A DNA stretch of 64,000 nt, taken from positions 27,525,344-27,589,343 of the forward strand of contig CM018051.1 of the NCBI GenBank assembly GCA_008638375.1, written 5' to 3'. Numbering within the stretch: the first letter of the stretch is position 1; the number at the start of each line of letters is the position of its first letter. A program made the translations under genes and the position numbers. The notes below the pieces were generated by a model. The model was not told where the DNA came from and ran no database searches. It saw only the letters and a list, made by a program, of their open reading frames with translations. Positions 35,830 to 48,090 of this stretch are shown here, piece after piece. The DNA is from Nyssa sinensis. Lineage: Eukaryota > Streptophyta > Magnoliopsida > Cornales > Nyssaceae.

Positions 35830-36430
35830 CGGCTCGCAATAAATCTGGGCTCCGTGACCTGTAGAACACTCAAAAAGGGGATCAGAGGATCACTGGATTG
35901 GCTCCAGCGGTAGCCGCTCCGATGCTTAAGTAAGTAAACGGAATTGAAAAGACTGTATTGAAAGCCAAAGAATGAGCATAAAAATAAAGCGTACCTTTAG
36001 GGTTTAATTTATAGATTGTGGCCTTCCTAAGTTGATTAGGATTCGGAGCCATGAATATAGGGATTTGATCATCGGAGATTGCAGTTACCTTGTGGAGTGT
36101 TGTATCGTAAGATAGAGATAATCATAGATAGTAGTTTTCGTGTTGAAGACTATTTCCTTATTCCCTGCTTGGTAGTTGCTAAGATTATAAGGTAGGAACC
36201 ATACGAAATACTAAGTGGATATTGCCCAGAGCATAAGGTCTGGAGGATATGTACATAAGAATGCCTTGGAGGCTCCGCCTGCTCTGTATGACCGAGTTTA
36301 TCGGCTCTGTAGTATATGTATCTGAGAATGCCCTGAAGGCTGTGACTGCTTTGTATGACCGAGTTTATCGGCTCTGTAAGCACACGTGTCTCAAGGTGAT
36401 TGATGTGTCTGTTTGTGGTATATCAAAGGT
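35830..36430 (+). other. B2-specific extra segment
   Basis: It is absent from B1 and B3 at the corresponding leader position (about 30410-30500). It opens with a GCTCCAGCGGTAGCCGCTCC hairpin-like stretch and ends with a ~65-bp tandem duplication (36250-36385) whose shared core is TGTATGACCGAGTTTATCGG. I see no TSD or ORF. It may be a fragment of another element or a captured host leader. Confidence 0.7.
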
Positions 36431-37200
36431 AAACCCATGAAAACGTTTCACTTTCTCTCTCTAAAATTTCCCTATGTATAAACTGATTTAAGCTTTGATT
36501 TTATATATGTGACATTTAGAACATGTTTAGACTCATTCAGACATGAAATTAGAGCTTAAGAAACACTGAAAAAGTGTAAACTCATGAAAAACACCATGGA
36601 AGACCTTGCTTACAGCAGGTTTGATTTCATCATCACCAAACCATTTTTGGTGTATAAAGACTTCAAACAGAGACCAAGAGGGTTCTAAAAACCCTATTAC
36701 GCGATCACAGAATGCAAGAAAAACCCTCCAAATATCGAGTTGCAGGCTACGGGTTTGAAACCCAATACCTTAAACTTGATGTTAAACCTACCTTTATGAA
36801 TGGAAAATGAAACTACATGAAAAATGAATCGCAACGGATCAAACCCCAAGGGTTTAGCTCAGAACTGAGCATATACGACCGACTTACAGGTCGGATTATC
36901 AAAGCTTGGACTAAGCTTCTGAGCTATATTCGAAGCTCTAAATCGATGTAAAAATATGCCATAAAGTATTAGGAAGAGTTTGGAAAAGAAAACAGAGGAA
37001 ATGGACTCTCAAAACATCATGAAACTGAACTGTAAAAATTAGGGTTTCGGATGAACAGTGTCGACCCTCGTGGGGAAGATGACACTGTTCGGGTCGGGTT
37101 GAAAAACGGGTCGGACTTCGGGTCTGGGTAATATCCGGATCCAAATGGGTTACGAGTTATTTGAAATGGAAACGTTTTATTTTAAATTTAAAACATTAGG

Positions 37201-37223
37201 GCTGACGTCATCCTGACGTCAGC
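37201..37223 (+). promoter_or_regulatory. TGACGTCA palindrome of LTR B2
   Basis: GCTGACGTCA arms around three centre bases, followed within 50 bp by ACCGG sites. One mutation relative to B1 shortens the arms from 11 to 10 bp but leaves both TGACGTCA cores. Confidence 0.55.
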
Positions 37224-40200
37224 ATTACGTATAAAACCGGCTAAACCGGTTGGCTTACGAATGGACCGGACCGGTTCACTTGAATTTAAACCGAACCCTC
37301 TGGTTTTCTGATTTATTTAAAATTAAATAAACCAAACCTTTTGTTATTTACGGTTTGACCCCAGAATTTATAAGAAATTCCACTGTGGCCCAACTGATGG
37401 AAAAATTATGCAATTACACCTCTGGAAAATAATTAAATAATTAATTTAATTATTTAATAAATAAAGCAAAATTATTATTTTGCCCCTAGGTCATATATGA
37501 AGCAAATGAAGTCCAAATTAAACATATGAATAGTGTATCTTTACTATTTTGGATATTCTGAGACTAATGGTAGGGTCCATTTTGCAAGACGGGGCCCCAA
37601 AAAATAAAGTCACGTAAAGGGGTAAATGACCAAAATACCCCTTGTTCAAAATAAACAAATTATTAGTGTATTCTTACTATCTCGGACCTTCTGAGTCCAA
37701 TGGTGAGGTCCAAATTACGAAACGAAGTATGAAAAAATATGACACGTAAAATGGTGAATGACCATTTTACCCTTTTTCATACAAAAGTCCGAATTAAATT
37801 CTAGGAAAGCCTAAACCGACTTTCTTCGACACTCCGGACTCAATGGTAGAGTCTATTCGACCAAAAGAAATGTCTAAAATAAAAAGACATAAAATTTGAT
37901 GAATAGCATCTGTCAGATGACTATAAACTAGAATATTACCGAAGTACTAAACTAAGGCACATACGAGGAAATAAGATACGAAAAGACACGACATGTAAAC
38001 ATGTGAAGTAAATAAATTACATTTCTAACACATTAAATTGTGCCATAGGTTAAGAGTACGAGTTAAATTAAATACATATGAATTATGAGATCATTTTAGG
38101 ATCTAATACGAACTAAGCATAAGTTAAGTAACATCAATAGGTGTTATTATGGTGAATGTGAAATTAATGAGGTTATTATGAATTGTTCTTAGGAACTACA
38201 AAGGAAGTGGGAAAGCGCATTATTAGCACTAGCCCTAAAGGACCAAGGTGAGTAACCCTGTATTTGAAGTGGAGATTTAACTCCATGGATTTGAAAAGGT
38301 TTTAAGTTTCAAAGATATGAAGTGTTTGAATTTTCAAATTCAGTATTTACATGATTCAGTTTTAAATTGTCCTATCTTTATAAACTCTATTATGACATGC
38401 TTAGAGAATGGTTTCTGTCACAATTTTTCTAAAAACATATTTCAGCATGTCTAAAGTTTTAAATGCCAAATTATGTAAAGTGTTCTGAATTTGTTTATAT
38501 CAAGTGTTTAAAGGATTTGTTATGAAATTACGTACATGATGTTTTAAATGTTCATGAGAAGCACCTATTTGAAAAAGTCAAATGTATTTGAATGTAAGAA
38601 AAGCTGTGCATAAGCACCACGAATTTTATGAGTTTCTTCGGAATTAAATTAATCCGAAATTTGATGGGATATTAAGTTGTACAGAACTCGATTGACTGTC
38701 GAATGCTAGGTAGCAGGATCTAATCCCCCAGGCATAAGATATCTTCACGAAACGTAAAGTGGGAATCTGGTTCGAAACGGATTCTATTAATGAAAAGTGA
38801 TAAGAAAATGTATTGGAAATGGAAGCAGGTTTTACCCTCATTTTCACAGTACATATTTATGTGTTTTAAAGTTTATATACTTTATTGACAAAGTACGAGT
38901 TTATCTTGAATACTTTTAATGTTTTAAAGCTATCTGTTTTATGAAATGCATATGTTTCGAGTTATATACTCTATTTGACGAAGTACGAGTTTAGCTTGAA
39001 TACTTTTAATGTTTCAAAGCTATCTGTTTTATGAAATGCATATGTTTCAAGTTATATACTCTATTTGACGAAGTACGAGTTTAGCTTGAATACTTTAAAT
39101 GTTTCAAAGCTATCTGTTTTAAGAAATGCATATGTTCTATGTTCAAGTATACGAGCAATTAGCAGTGAATGTTTTACAAACTCTTATGTACTAAAAACCA
39201 CTGCTAATTGAAACCCCATGACGAATTCTGGAATTGCTCACAAGCTTAGATTAGCTTACCCGGACTTTGTTCGGACCCCCCTTTCAGGTGATTAGCAGCA
39301 GTCTTGACTTGAGGACGATGATGATGAATCTGCTGTTTTTGGAAGTTATGTTCAAGTAATTTTGTTTAGTACTACGAACATTAAGTATGAAATCTTGTAT
39401 TAGTAAAGTGGTACCCTGTTATGTATAAGCCCCACGGGGCAATCAAACATGTATTGTTTATAAAGTCTTTAAGTTTCTAGTTATACTCTGAATGTTAAAT
39501 CATGTATGCTATGTAAAGAGTGGCAGTATCGAACGGATGTGCGTAATTTAAAAATAAGAAAAGAAAAGAAAAAGTTTTTCACGCTTCCGCAACCACGTGT
39601 CGCACATCTATTCGATACCGCTGCTTATGTGAGCCTTCGCCTTAGGGTCTCTGGGCCTGAGGGTGGCGGTCGCGATGCGAGATCCGCACAGGGTGGGTTT
39701 CGGGTCGTGACAATGGGGGTCCAATGAGGAGTTGACATTTGTCATTTTTGTTACTGAATTTTCCATTCTTTTAGGTTATATACATATCATGTGGGTTATA
39801 TAGCACAAAAGTGCTGCAACCTAGTTGGTATTCTTTTTAGAGAATTAACATTTGCTTGCACAAGGTGCAAGGTTCAAGACTTGGTGGGAGCACTTTTGGG
39901 TTTTTTTCCTTCTCTTTTTTTTCTTTTTATGCATTATATTGCATATTTAGTGTATTTCATAAAAGTTTCTTGGAATTCCTGCAAGACTTCTTGATTTATC
40001 ATACTTCGTCTATGCATTAATAGTCTTGCCTTGGTGTATTTTATTGCACTTTAATTATTCCCAAAAGTCTATGATAACTATTAGAATAATCTTGATTATA
40101 CACACTTTATTTATGTATCACACTTGTCTTGCTTAAGTGCACTTTGTGCACTAATTTTTCAAGATTATTTGTGTGTTAATCCTTGATTAACGTTAATCGT

Positions 40201-40925
40201 AACTTGTTATCGAGTAATGACATTTGCCATTAAATCACCTTCTTAAAATTGGTTGTCTCTAATTTACAACTAGTTGTTCTCATTTACATATCCGCTTCCA
40301 TATTTATGGAATACTAGTCTTAATTAGAATTGCCAATGATTATTTAGCAAATTATCTTATGATAGTCATCATTATCCTTAATTGCTTCATTTAATTGGGT
40401 TGGGATGTTACATAAAGTGACAGATAGCAGACTGATGTGATAGCCTAGAGTATGAATGGAATGTGAATGATATTTATCAATGATGTATTAGTCTAGATAC
40501 TCACGTATAATATAATGTTGGGCTCATATTGTTGTATCTTTAATATTATGTTACTTATTCTCTATCGAGTGTGACTGCATTCAAACAAATTTTTTTACAG
40601 ACTTAGATTTTCTCTACATAACTTTATATGACTGAATGCAATCTACTTAGATATGTAAAGAGGCTCTGGTTAGACACGTCATCAATGTGCTAAATAGAGT
40701 TAGTTTATTGGTGAAATGCTTAGCTGGCTTGTCATTATCCCTAATCTGCATAGGTTGGGGTTTGTGATGTGACAACAACCAACCTATGGCTACTACAAAA
40801 CCTATAACAACCCAATATAGCCCCGATAGCCACCAAGGCTAACCAACCAAGTAACTTTCTTTCACTTTGAAACTAGATCTTCCATATATATATATATATA
40901 TACATACAAGCCACATAAACCAAAC

Positions 40926-40939
40926 TTGGTTGCTAAAAC

Positions 40940-40975
<36 letters not shown>

Positions 40976-41800
40976 CGTGTGCAAAGGAAGCTCAAGGGAG
41001 TGCTGAAGTAAAGAGGAAAGAAGGGAGAGAAAAAAGGGGAAATTTTGCATAAACCACTGAAACAAGGTTAGAATAAGATATTTTTCATTTATTTTAATTT
41101 CTGAATGAGTTTTATACATGTTAAAATCATTTTGTAAGCTTCTAGATGACTTTTGAAATGGTGCAACATAATAGGAACCGCCATGATTGAGCCTTCAGAG
41201 ATAGGTCAGATTTCATAGAAACCACATGGGTTTCCAACACTTGAAACTTAAACTAGAGCTTAAGAGGAACACAAAATCACAAAGACCCGATCATTTAGCC
41301 TAGATGGCCAAGTTATATTGAGTTGCAGAATTGGGTTAAAAAATGAATCATCTCAAACAGTAGGTTAACCTAAGATTTTTTGACATGGGATAAAGGCTCG
41401 TGTTCTAAGAATCACAACAGAAGAAACAATGACCAAATTGGTTAAGAATTAAGAGAGAAATGGACTTCGATATAGTTCAGCTATAAAGGTTCGAATTGAG
41501 CTTTTGAGCTCGATTTAAGTTTCAAAATTGATATAGAAATCTAAGTTGGGAACCTAGGAGTTGATTAGGATAAAAATAAAAATTTTTAGGGTTACAGGCA
41601 CAATAACTGCCTTTTTGAGGAAGATGATGAACAATGTTCGGTTGGGTCGGATCCAGATTCTAGTCGGGTCAAGTCCGACCTAAGCGTAGATACAATTAGT
41701 GAAACACTGCCTTTTTGAAAGCATTTAAAATGTTTTTAAGATAGAAACAAACTTGTTTAGTTACACGTATAGGAAATAGAAAATTAGGGATAAGGTTATC
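40926..41800 (+). mobile_element. LTR family D, copy D2, 5' part
   Basis: It follows tandem copy 3 and contains a (GA)n tract (40941-40971), then a leader with the order seen in D1 (20640-21260) and B1 (30540-30900). The true 5' end of D2 is not resolved. It is interrupted by solo LTR E and resumes at 45456. Confidence 0.55.
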
Positions 41801-44800
41801 TGTAACACTCCGACCCGATTAATTGATGATTAGTTCGCTAATTTTTAATTAGAAATAACATGAAGAATAATTAAGGAAATTAGTCAAAAATTCTATATGA
41901 AAAAACAGTAACCAAGCTCATACGAATGGAATAAATTATCAAAAAATATGAGATTAATCAAAAAAAAAAAAACACCAAGGATAGTGTATGCTCGAAAAAT
42001 TGACAACTCCATTAACCGAATGCCGGAATAAATAAATGGGACTGATACGAATCATCAATTACGAAAATAAAATAAGTATAATATGAGATATGAAAGTTGA
42101 TAAAGTAAGTAATAATGACACCGAGTCTTGGCTTTAAGTTAAATTTATCGATATACCACCGACACGCTAGAAATTAAGAAAATATTAATACAATTACTGT
42201 ATAAATAATGAAGATATATTAAATATATCATGAAATAATTACACATATTATAAATATGTATATACATAAAGATATATAAATATATACATAGATATATATA
42301 TATGTAAGAAACCGGGATAATAACCAAGAAGCTGCTGGAATAAAAACCAGCAGTCGAGAAAGTTGAGAACAGGGGGCTGATGACCATAGTATATGATATA
42401 TATATATATATATAAGAAATTAGGAAGCTTTTGAGGAAGAGCAGTCAATTAGCAAAAAAGGGGGGGGGCTTGTCTCCACGTGTGTTGTGTGTATGTTACG
42501 TATGTGTGTGAGGTGGTGCAGTAGAGGCGGTGTATGTTACGTGTGTGTGTGTGTGTGTTAGGTGATACAGTAGAGGGACATGGACATATATTTGGGTGAG
42601 GGCAACAAGAATAGAGAGAAAGAGAGAGAGACGCGATTTGCTTAGAAAAATTTGATAGAGAGTGAATGAGAAACCAAAGAGAGAAAAAGACAGAGCGAGA
42701 GAGAGATGGTTCCTCAACTGCTATTGTTGTTGACGAGTTTATGGCAGAGCAGTAGTCGTCTCGTCTCTTGAATCGAAGCTGCTTTGTGATGAAGACTGCA
42801 GCGCACCCTCGGGCGCATGCCTTTCCTCTAGCCGAGACTCTCCTCCATCGCCGCCTCCTCTACCCTGTTCTCCTTGAAAATACAGGATGGAGGACATTGA
42901 TCGGAAGGGCGAGAGAGTTCGGTAGGTACTGTATGGATGGTTTTAGTCAGTTTGGGTATTGCGTTTCTTGAACAGGTAGAGGTTATGGATCGGAAAAATT
43001 AAGAATCAAATTGAGGATTTTGGGAGATAATTAAAGAAATTGGCAGTAGTCTCACCAGAACGGGGGAGTGTCACTGTTCAGGGGCAGCAGTTGGTCGCTG
43101 AGTTGGATTTTGAGGCTGGGACCTCTGCGGCTAAGTCGGTCCGTTTGATTGTTTGTGGTTTTGCAATACAGTTGCTTCAGTCAATGGGATCTGAAGTATT
43201 GATACTGTTATATCTCTGTTTATTGAGTGATGTTTGACTCAATTCACAAGCAGGTTGTGGGGTTCCTCTGCTCTGCCGCTTCCAATTTAGAACAGGGGCT
43301 GTCCACGGAGATGTCCTGAATAATTGCTGGGGCGATTTCATAAGTCTTGTGATATAGTGATGTATCATTTAATTGCTGCACACGTTTGTATCCAGAGGCC
43401 ACTAATTCTCTATTTGAAGGAACGTCTGTTAGAGACGTTGTTTGTGGAGTGAAAGTGTACGTCACCAGAAACGTTTCACTGAAAAGAGAGATTTCACTGA
43501 GTTCACGTGAATGGAATTCGAAATGGGGATAAGCGTAATGTGGAGGTAATGTTTATTTGTAAATTAAGGCATAAAGTAAATAGATATGTAATGCAACTAT
43601 AAAGCAATACGAGTTAGGTAGATTTTAAAGAATATTATTTTAAATGGAATTACGAAATTATTTCAAGTTCTAAAACAAGTCAAACGAAGTCCAAATAAAA
43701 TAAAAAAATAGTATATTTTGACTATTTTGGACGTTCTGAACCCAATAGCGGAGTCCGTTTCACGAGAAGGGACTCCAAAAAATAAGACACGTTAAAGTGT
43801 AAATTACTAAATTTCCCCTAACATGCCTGAAGTCAAATAAAAGCTGAGAGAGTTTAAATTGACTTTCTTCGATGTCCTGGACTCAATGGTAGGGTCCATA
43901 TTATAAAATGAAGTACATGACACGTAATTATGTAAAGTAATAAAATCAAGCCTTATGATTTAATGAAGCTACCAAAAGAGTATATTTAAAAAGTATACGC
44001 CTAAGATAGAAATTAGAATTTAATTACGATCTAAGCATAAGTTAAGATCACCAATAAGTGGTATTGTAGTGTCTATGAAATTAATAAGACTATTTATGAA
44101 TTGTTCTTAGGAACTGCAAAAGAAGTGAGAAAGCACAACAGTAGCTTCAACCTAAATGTATAAGGTGAGTAACCCTGCATTTGAGGTGGAGATTTAACTC
44201 CACAGATTTGAATAATGTTTTAAGTTCAAGTTAAGTGAAGCATTTGAATATCAAATTCAGTCTTTACACGATTCCTATTTTAAAATATTCCGTTATGACA
44301 TGCTCAGTAAATGTTTTTATATTCAGTTCTTTTCTTGGAAATATTTAGCATGTCCGAGTAAAATGCAAATTTTTTTAAATATCTTGAATTTGATTATTCC
44401 AAGTATTTGAAGTTTATTGAAGAAGTTATATGTCATATGTTTCAAATGCAACTATAGGGAGGCTAAGTTTAACGCTTTTAAATAGCATCTATTTGTAAGT
44501 GTTTTATACCTCCAGTTGCTACAGATAAAGCAAGATAAATTGTGCATAAGCACCACATGTGACGTTGAGTTCCTTGAAATTCAACTATGACACGTAAAAT
44601 GGCAAGTAGCAGGATTTGACCCCCCAGGCATGAGATATCTCCATTGTAGCAAGACGGGAGTCTGGTTCGAAACGGATTCTACTAATGAAAGTGATAAGAT
44701 GACACGTGTGAAAAATAAAAGCTGGTTTTTACCCTCATTTTTCTATGCATTTCTACGTGTTTTGAAGTTCATATGTTTCATTTGAAGAAGTACATGTTTA

Positions 44801-45450
44801 GCTTGAATACTTTAAATGTTTCAAAGCTATATGTTTTAAGAATACATATATTCTATGTTCTAAATGTATGAGCAATTGGTAGTGAGTATTTTATAAATTT
44901 TCATGTGCTAAACCACTGCCAATTGAAACCCCATGACAAATGCAGGAATTACTCACAAGCTTAGATTAGCTTACCTGGATTTTAGCCGTCCCCCTTTCAG
45001 GTGATAGAAAGCAAGTTCTGGTTTGATGAAGAAAGTGTTTGATCTATGCTCATTTTGTGGAAGAGCGTAGGAAGTTCATTGCAGGATTAGCAAAATTTGG
45101 AAAGCACCAAGACTAATAGTTAGTCGTTTTTGGTTATAGACAATATGTAAACGTTATGTAATTAAGTCTCGAAGGACAAATGAATATGTATTGTGTATAA
45201 AACTCTAGAATTTTATTTACGCTCTGAATGTATGTTCATGTGTACCGCTATGAAGAGTGGCAGTACCGGGCAGAGGTGCGAAGGATTTAAATAAGAAAAA
45301 AAAAGAAGAAGAGGTTTTCACGCTTCTGCAACTACAAGCTGCACCGCTGTCCGATACTGTTGTTTATATGAGCCTTGCCCTAAGGCTCCCGGGCCGAAGG
45401 GTGGCAGTCGCGATACGAGATCCGCACAGGGTGAGTTTCGGGTCGTGACA
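41801..45450 (+). mobile_element. Solo LTR, family E (3650 bp), TSD TTATC
   Basis: It starts TGTAACACTCCGACCC and ends GAGTTTCGGGTCGTGACA; TTATC flanks it (41796-41800 and 45451-45455). Its first 1.7 kb is unlike LTR B, while its last 1.3 kb (repeated blocks, candidate intron 44165-45000, CACGCTTC-containing end) is clearly related to LTR B. No coding sequence: the 60-70-codon frames at 42768 and 43040 resemble nothing I know. Confidence 0.93.
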
Positions 45451-45455
45451 TTATC

Positions 45456-48090
45456 CCTATTCCCAATTAAAGAACACAAAAATTAAATAACCTAGGATAA
45501 GAACTATATTAATTCCAAATTGGGTGTGAATTGGAAACTAATTCCAATTAGGTTAACTTTTAATTCCAATTCAGTAAAGCCTTTAAAGATAATCTCAAAA
45601 TAAATGTGAATTAAATACTAAGGAAAGGGATCAATTTCTAGAATTTTCACTAAGGCCCAGAATTTATTCTTGAAAATTCAAAAATTCCCCTCTAAAATAA
45701 AAAAAAATAATATTAAATTTCTAAAATTGTGTTTTGGTCCTAAGAGTTTTATTTAATTATATTATGACCCAAATATTATAAAAGTTAATTTAAAAATATC
45801 CTCATAAATTAGAAAAATAATTAATTTAAAATAAAAAATGATAGAAATTGCACAAAGGCCTCTAATTTTTGATAAATCACAAAATTTTCCTAAAAGTGTC
45901 AAAATGACCATATTGCCCCTAAACAAATGCAAAAATGACATCTACGTCACTAGAAACTATATTTAGCAAAATTAATGCTACATATGATGAAATTAAGATC
46001 CGAAAAAGCCTAACTTAAGGTTTTTCGGTGTTCTAGACCTAATGGTGGGGTTTGTTTTAGCAAATAAATTTTATAAAAATATAAACAAAGATCAATAGGC
46101 ACATTCAATGTAACTTTGCAATCTTAGTTAAACAGTCAAATGAACACAAAAAATTATGAAACTTCATACTTAAGCTTTTATGATTGTTTTGGACTCATTG
46201 GGGGAATCTATTTCACTAAATAAGGCTCTTAAAGTATAGGCTCTTAAGAAATATACCTTAAAATTAATGCTTTGGGAAACTTAATCACTGCCATAGGACC
46301 AACATAAGCCATAGATGACAAAGAATGGAAGAAAAGGACTAAAAAAAGGAAACAAATGACAGCTAAGAGGGTTGAAGTAATAAGTTGGAACTCTTTTATA
46401 ATTAGAACTCCTATTGTCGCCAATGGTAGGAGGAGAAGACCAAAAGTCGCCTGGGAACACTCCGAGAATCGTGAGAGGGTAGGCAATAATCTATTATAGA
46501 TAGAATCATCTCAGGATCAGGAGTGTGAAAGCAACTACAAGATAACCAAGAACTAAGGATACTAAGCTAAAGGCTAAAGTGAGTTACCATGAACCTTAAA
46601 ATGGAGATATTTTTATTCAAATGCAGTTCTTTATAGTATTACGACATCACATGCAGTTCTTTTATAACTTATGACATTTTAGACTATTATGCTCAATGTT
46701 TTAACAGCATGTCTTAATCAATGTGTCTTTAAATATTTTACATAATATGGATAGTTTGATGAAAATTTTTGCAAGTATGTTTTAGCACATAATTTATATG
46801 TCATACAATGTTTATAGTTCATGACATATAGTCGTGTTCGGTTGGGGGGGTTAAACCATTTAGGCCATGTAAGCCCAAAGCTCTAAATTATATTTAGTCA
46901 CCCAAGTGACTAATCAAGGTCCTATGGGACAAAGTTAATGAAAGATTGACATGTATTATTTTATCACTCAAAGTTTACAAGCACAACCTTATATTTATCA
47001 TAATTTACCTTACAAAATTATCTGGCATAAGAACTTATGTGATTTATTACATGTTTTACGATTAATTTATATGTGTAGGATTTATAAATGCAATAGCTTT
47101 CAATACAAGTGTTATGACATGGAAATTTTTTTTTTATTATTTATTTATTTTATTATTATTCTTGGTTAATTAAATTATTATTGTTATTATTATTATTAAA
47201 TTTGATGCATTGGGATTATATATATGCTTAGTATGTATGCCACGACCTTAGTTTTGTTTCTTGCATTAGCATTATATTGTACCAGCATGTTGAGCTGACC
47301 CCTTTAATGGGGCAAACATTTCAGATGATGTCCCAGCTGTACGAGACGTGGAGATGATCTGATTAGGGACTATGTTAGGCCCAAGGGGCGTTTTTGATAT
47401 TGTATAAGGGCATAAGCCGGGAGATTGTATCTTATTTTGTATATTGTGAATTAATGGACTAGATCTTGTGTATGTATCAGAATGGTGTACCGAATGTTTG
47501 TAATTATACTTAATCGTCTTTATTTCTTTATTATTTTTATTTTCTTTTGTCTCGTTACTCGCGCCTCGGGTTCGCTGGAATTCGGGGCGTGACAACAAGT
47601 TTCTTTTAACTGCTATCCATAAAAGTTATAAAGTTTACGAAAATGGGGTTTTCTCTAAAAACCCACAACGAGGAACTAAGTTACTCACGAGCTTTTCACA
47701 AAGCTCATAAGGTTTTATCGTGTATATTTCAGGTGAAAATTCTGATAACGCAGTATAATGAGATGGAATCGAATTACAACTATTTTTGGGAAAAGACGAT
47801 GGATTTGGCTAGCATAGACATCTTTTGTAGTAGAATGTCAAAGAAATTTTTGGAATGTAATCTCTAGATTTATTTTATTTTGATAATTAAGTATTTAATT
47901 ATGCTCTCCCATGTTTTATTTTTCACTGCTTTGTATAATTATGAATGCATGGATTATATACCAGTCAAGAGGTCTTTGGTTGGACACATCATCAATATGC
48001 TAAACAGAGTTAGTGTATTAGCGAAGTGCCTAACTGACCAGTCATTATCCCTAATCTGCATTGGGTGGGGGGTTTGGGATATGATAAGAC
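45456..48090 (+). mobile_element. LTR D2, 3' part
   Basis: Continues D2 after solo LTR E. It matches D1 in order, including a candidate intron (donor at about 46579, AAA|GTGAGTTA; acceptor TATTTCAG|GTGA at 47732), and ends in the D-type phrase CCCTAATCTGCATTGGGTGG. It contains solo LTR G (47110-47594). The exact end near 48075-48090 is eroded (GATATGATA where others have GATGTGACA). Confidence 0.65.
47110..47594 (+). mobile_element. Short solo LTR, family G (485 bp), TSD ACAAG
   Basis: It starts TGTTATGACATGG and ends TTCGGGGCGTGACA; ACAAG flanks it (47105-47109 and 47595-47599). From about 47240 it is related to the 3' part of LTR C (TTGCATTAGCA..., ACCAGCATGTTG, TTTCAGATGA, then the GGGGCGTGACA end). 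It is the shortest LTR of the set and has only the acceptor-like TTTCAG, without a clear donor. Confidence 0.9.

Larger units (their letters stand above)
35119..39712 (+). mobile_element. Solo LTR, family B (B2, 4594 bp), TSD ATGGG
   Basis: It starts TGTAATATCCCAACCC and ends GGGTTTCGGGTCGTGACA; ATGGG flanks it (35114-35118 and 39713-39717). It has the same plan as B1 but is more diverged, lacks one of the ~130-bp blocks, and has about 600 bp of extra sequence at 35830-36430. TGACGTCA palindrome at 37201-37223; candidate intron 38248-39287. Confidence 0.94.
35105..40925 (+). repeat. Tandem segment copy 3 (about 1222 bp net), split by LTR B2
   Basis: 35105-35118 plus 39718-40925, with solo LTR B2 and its second TSD between. 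It lacks about 30 bp present in copies 1 and 2 near 39960. Beyond it, sequence continues into the GA-rich leader of LTR D2. Confidence 0.88.
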
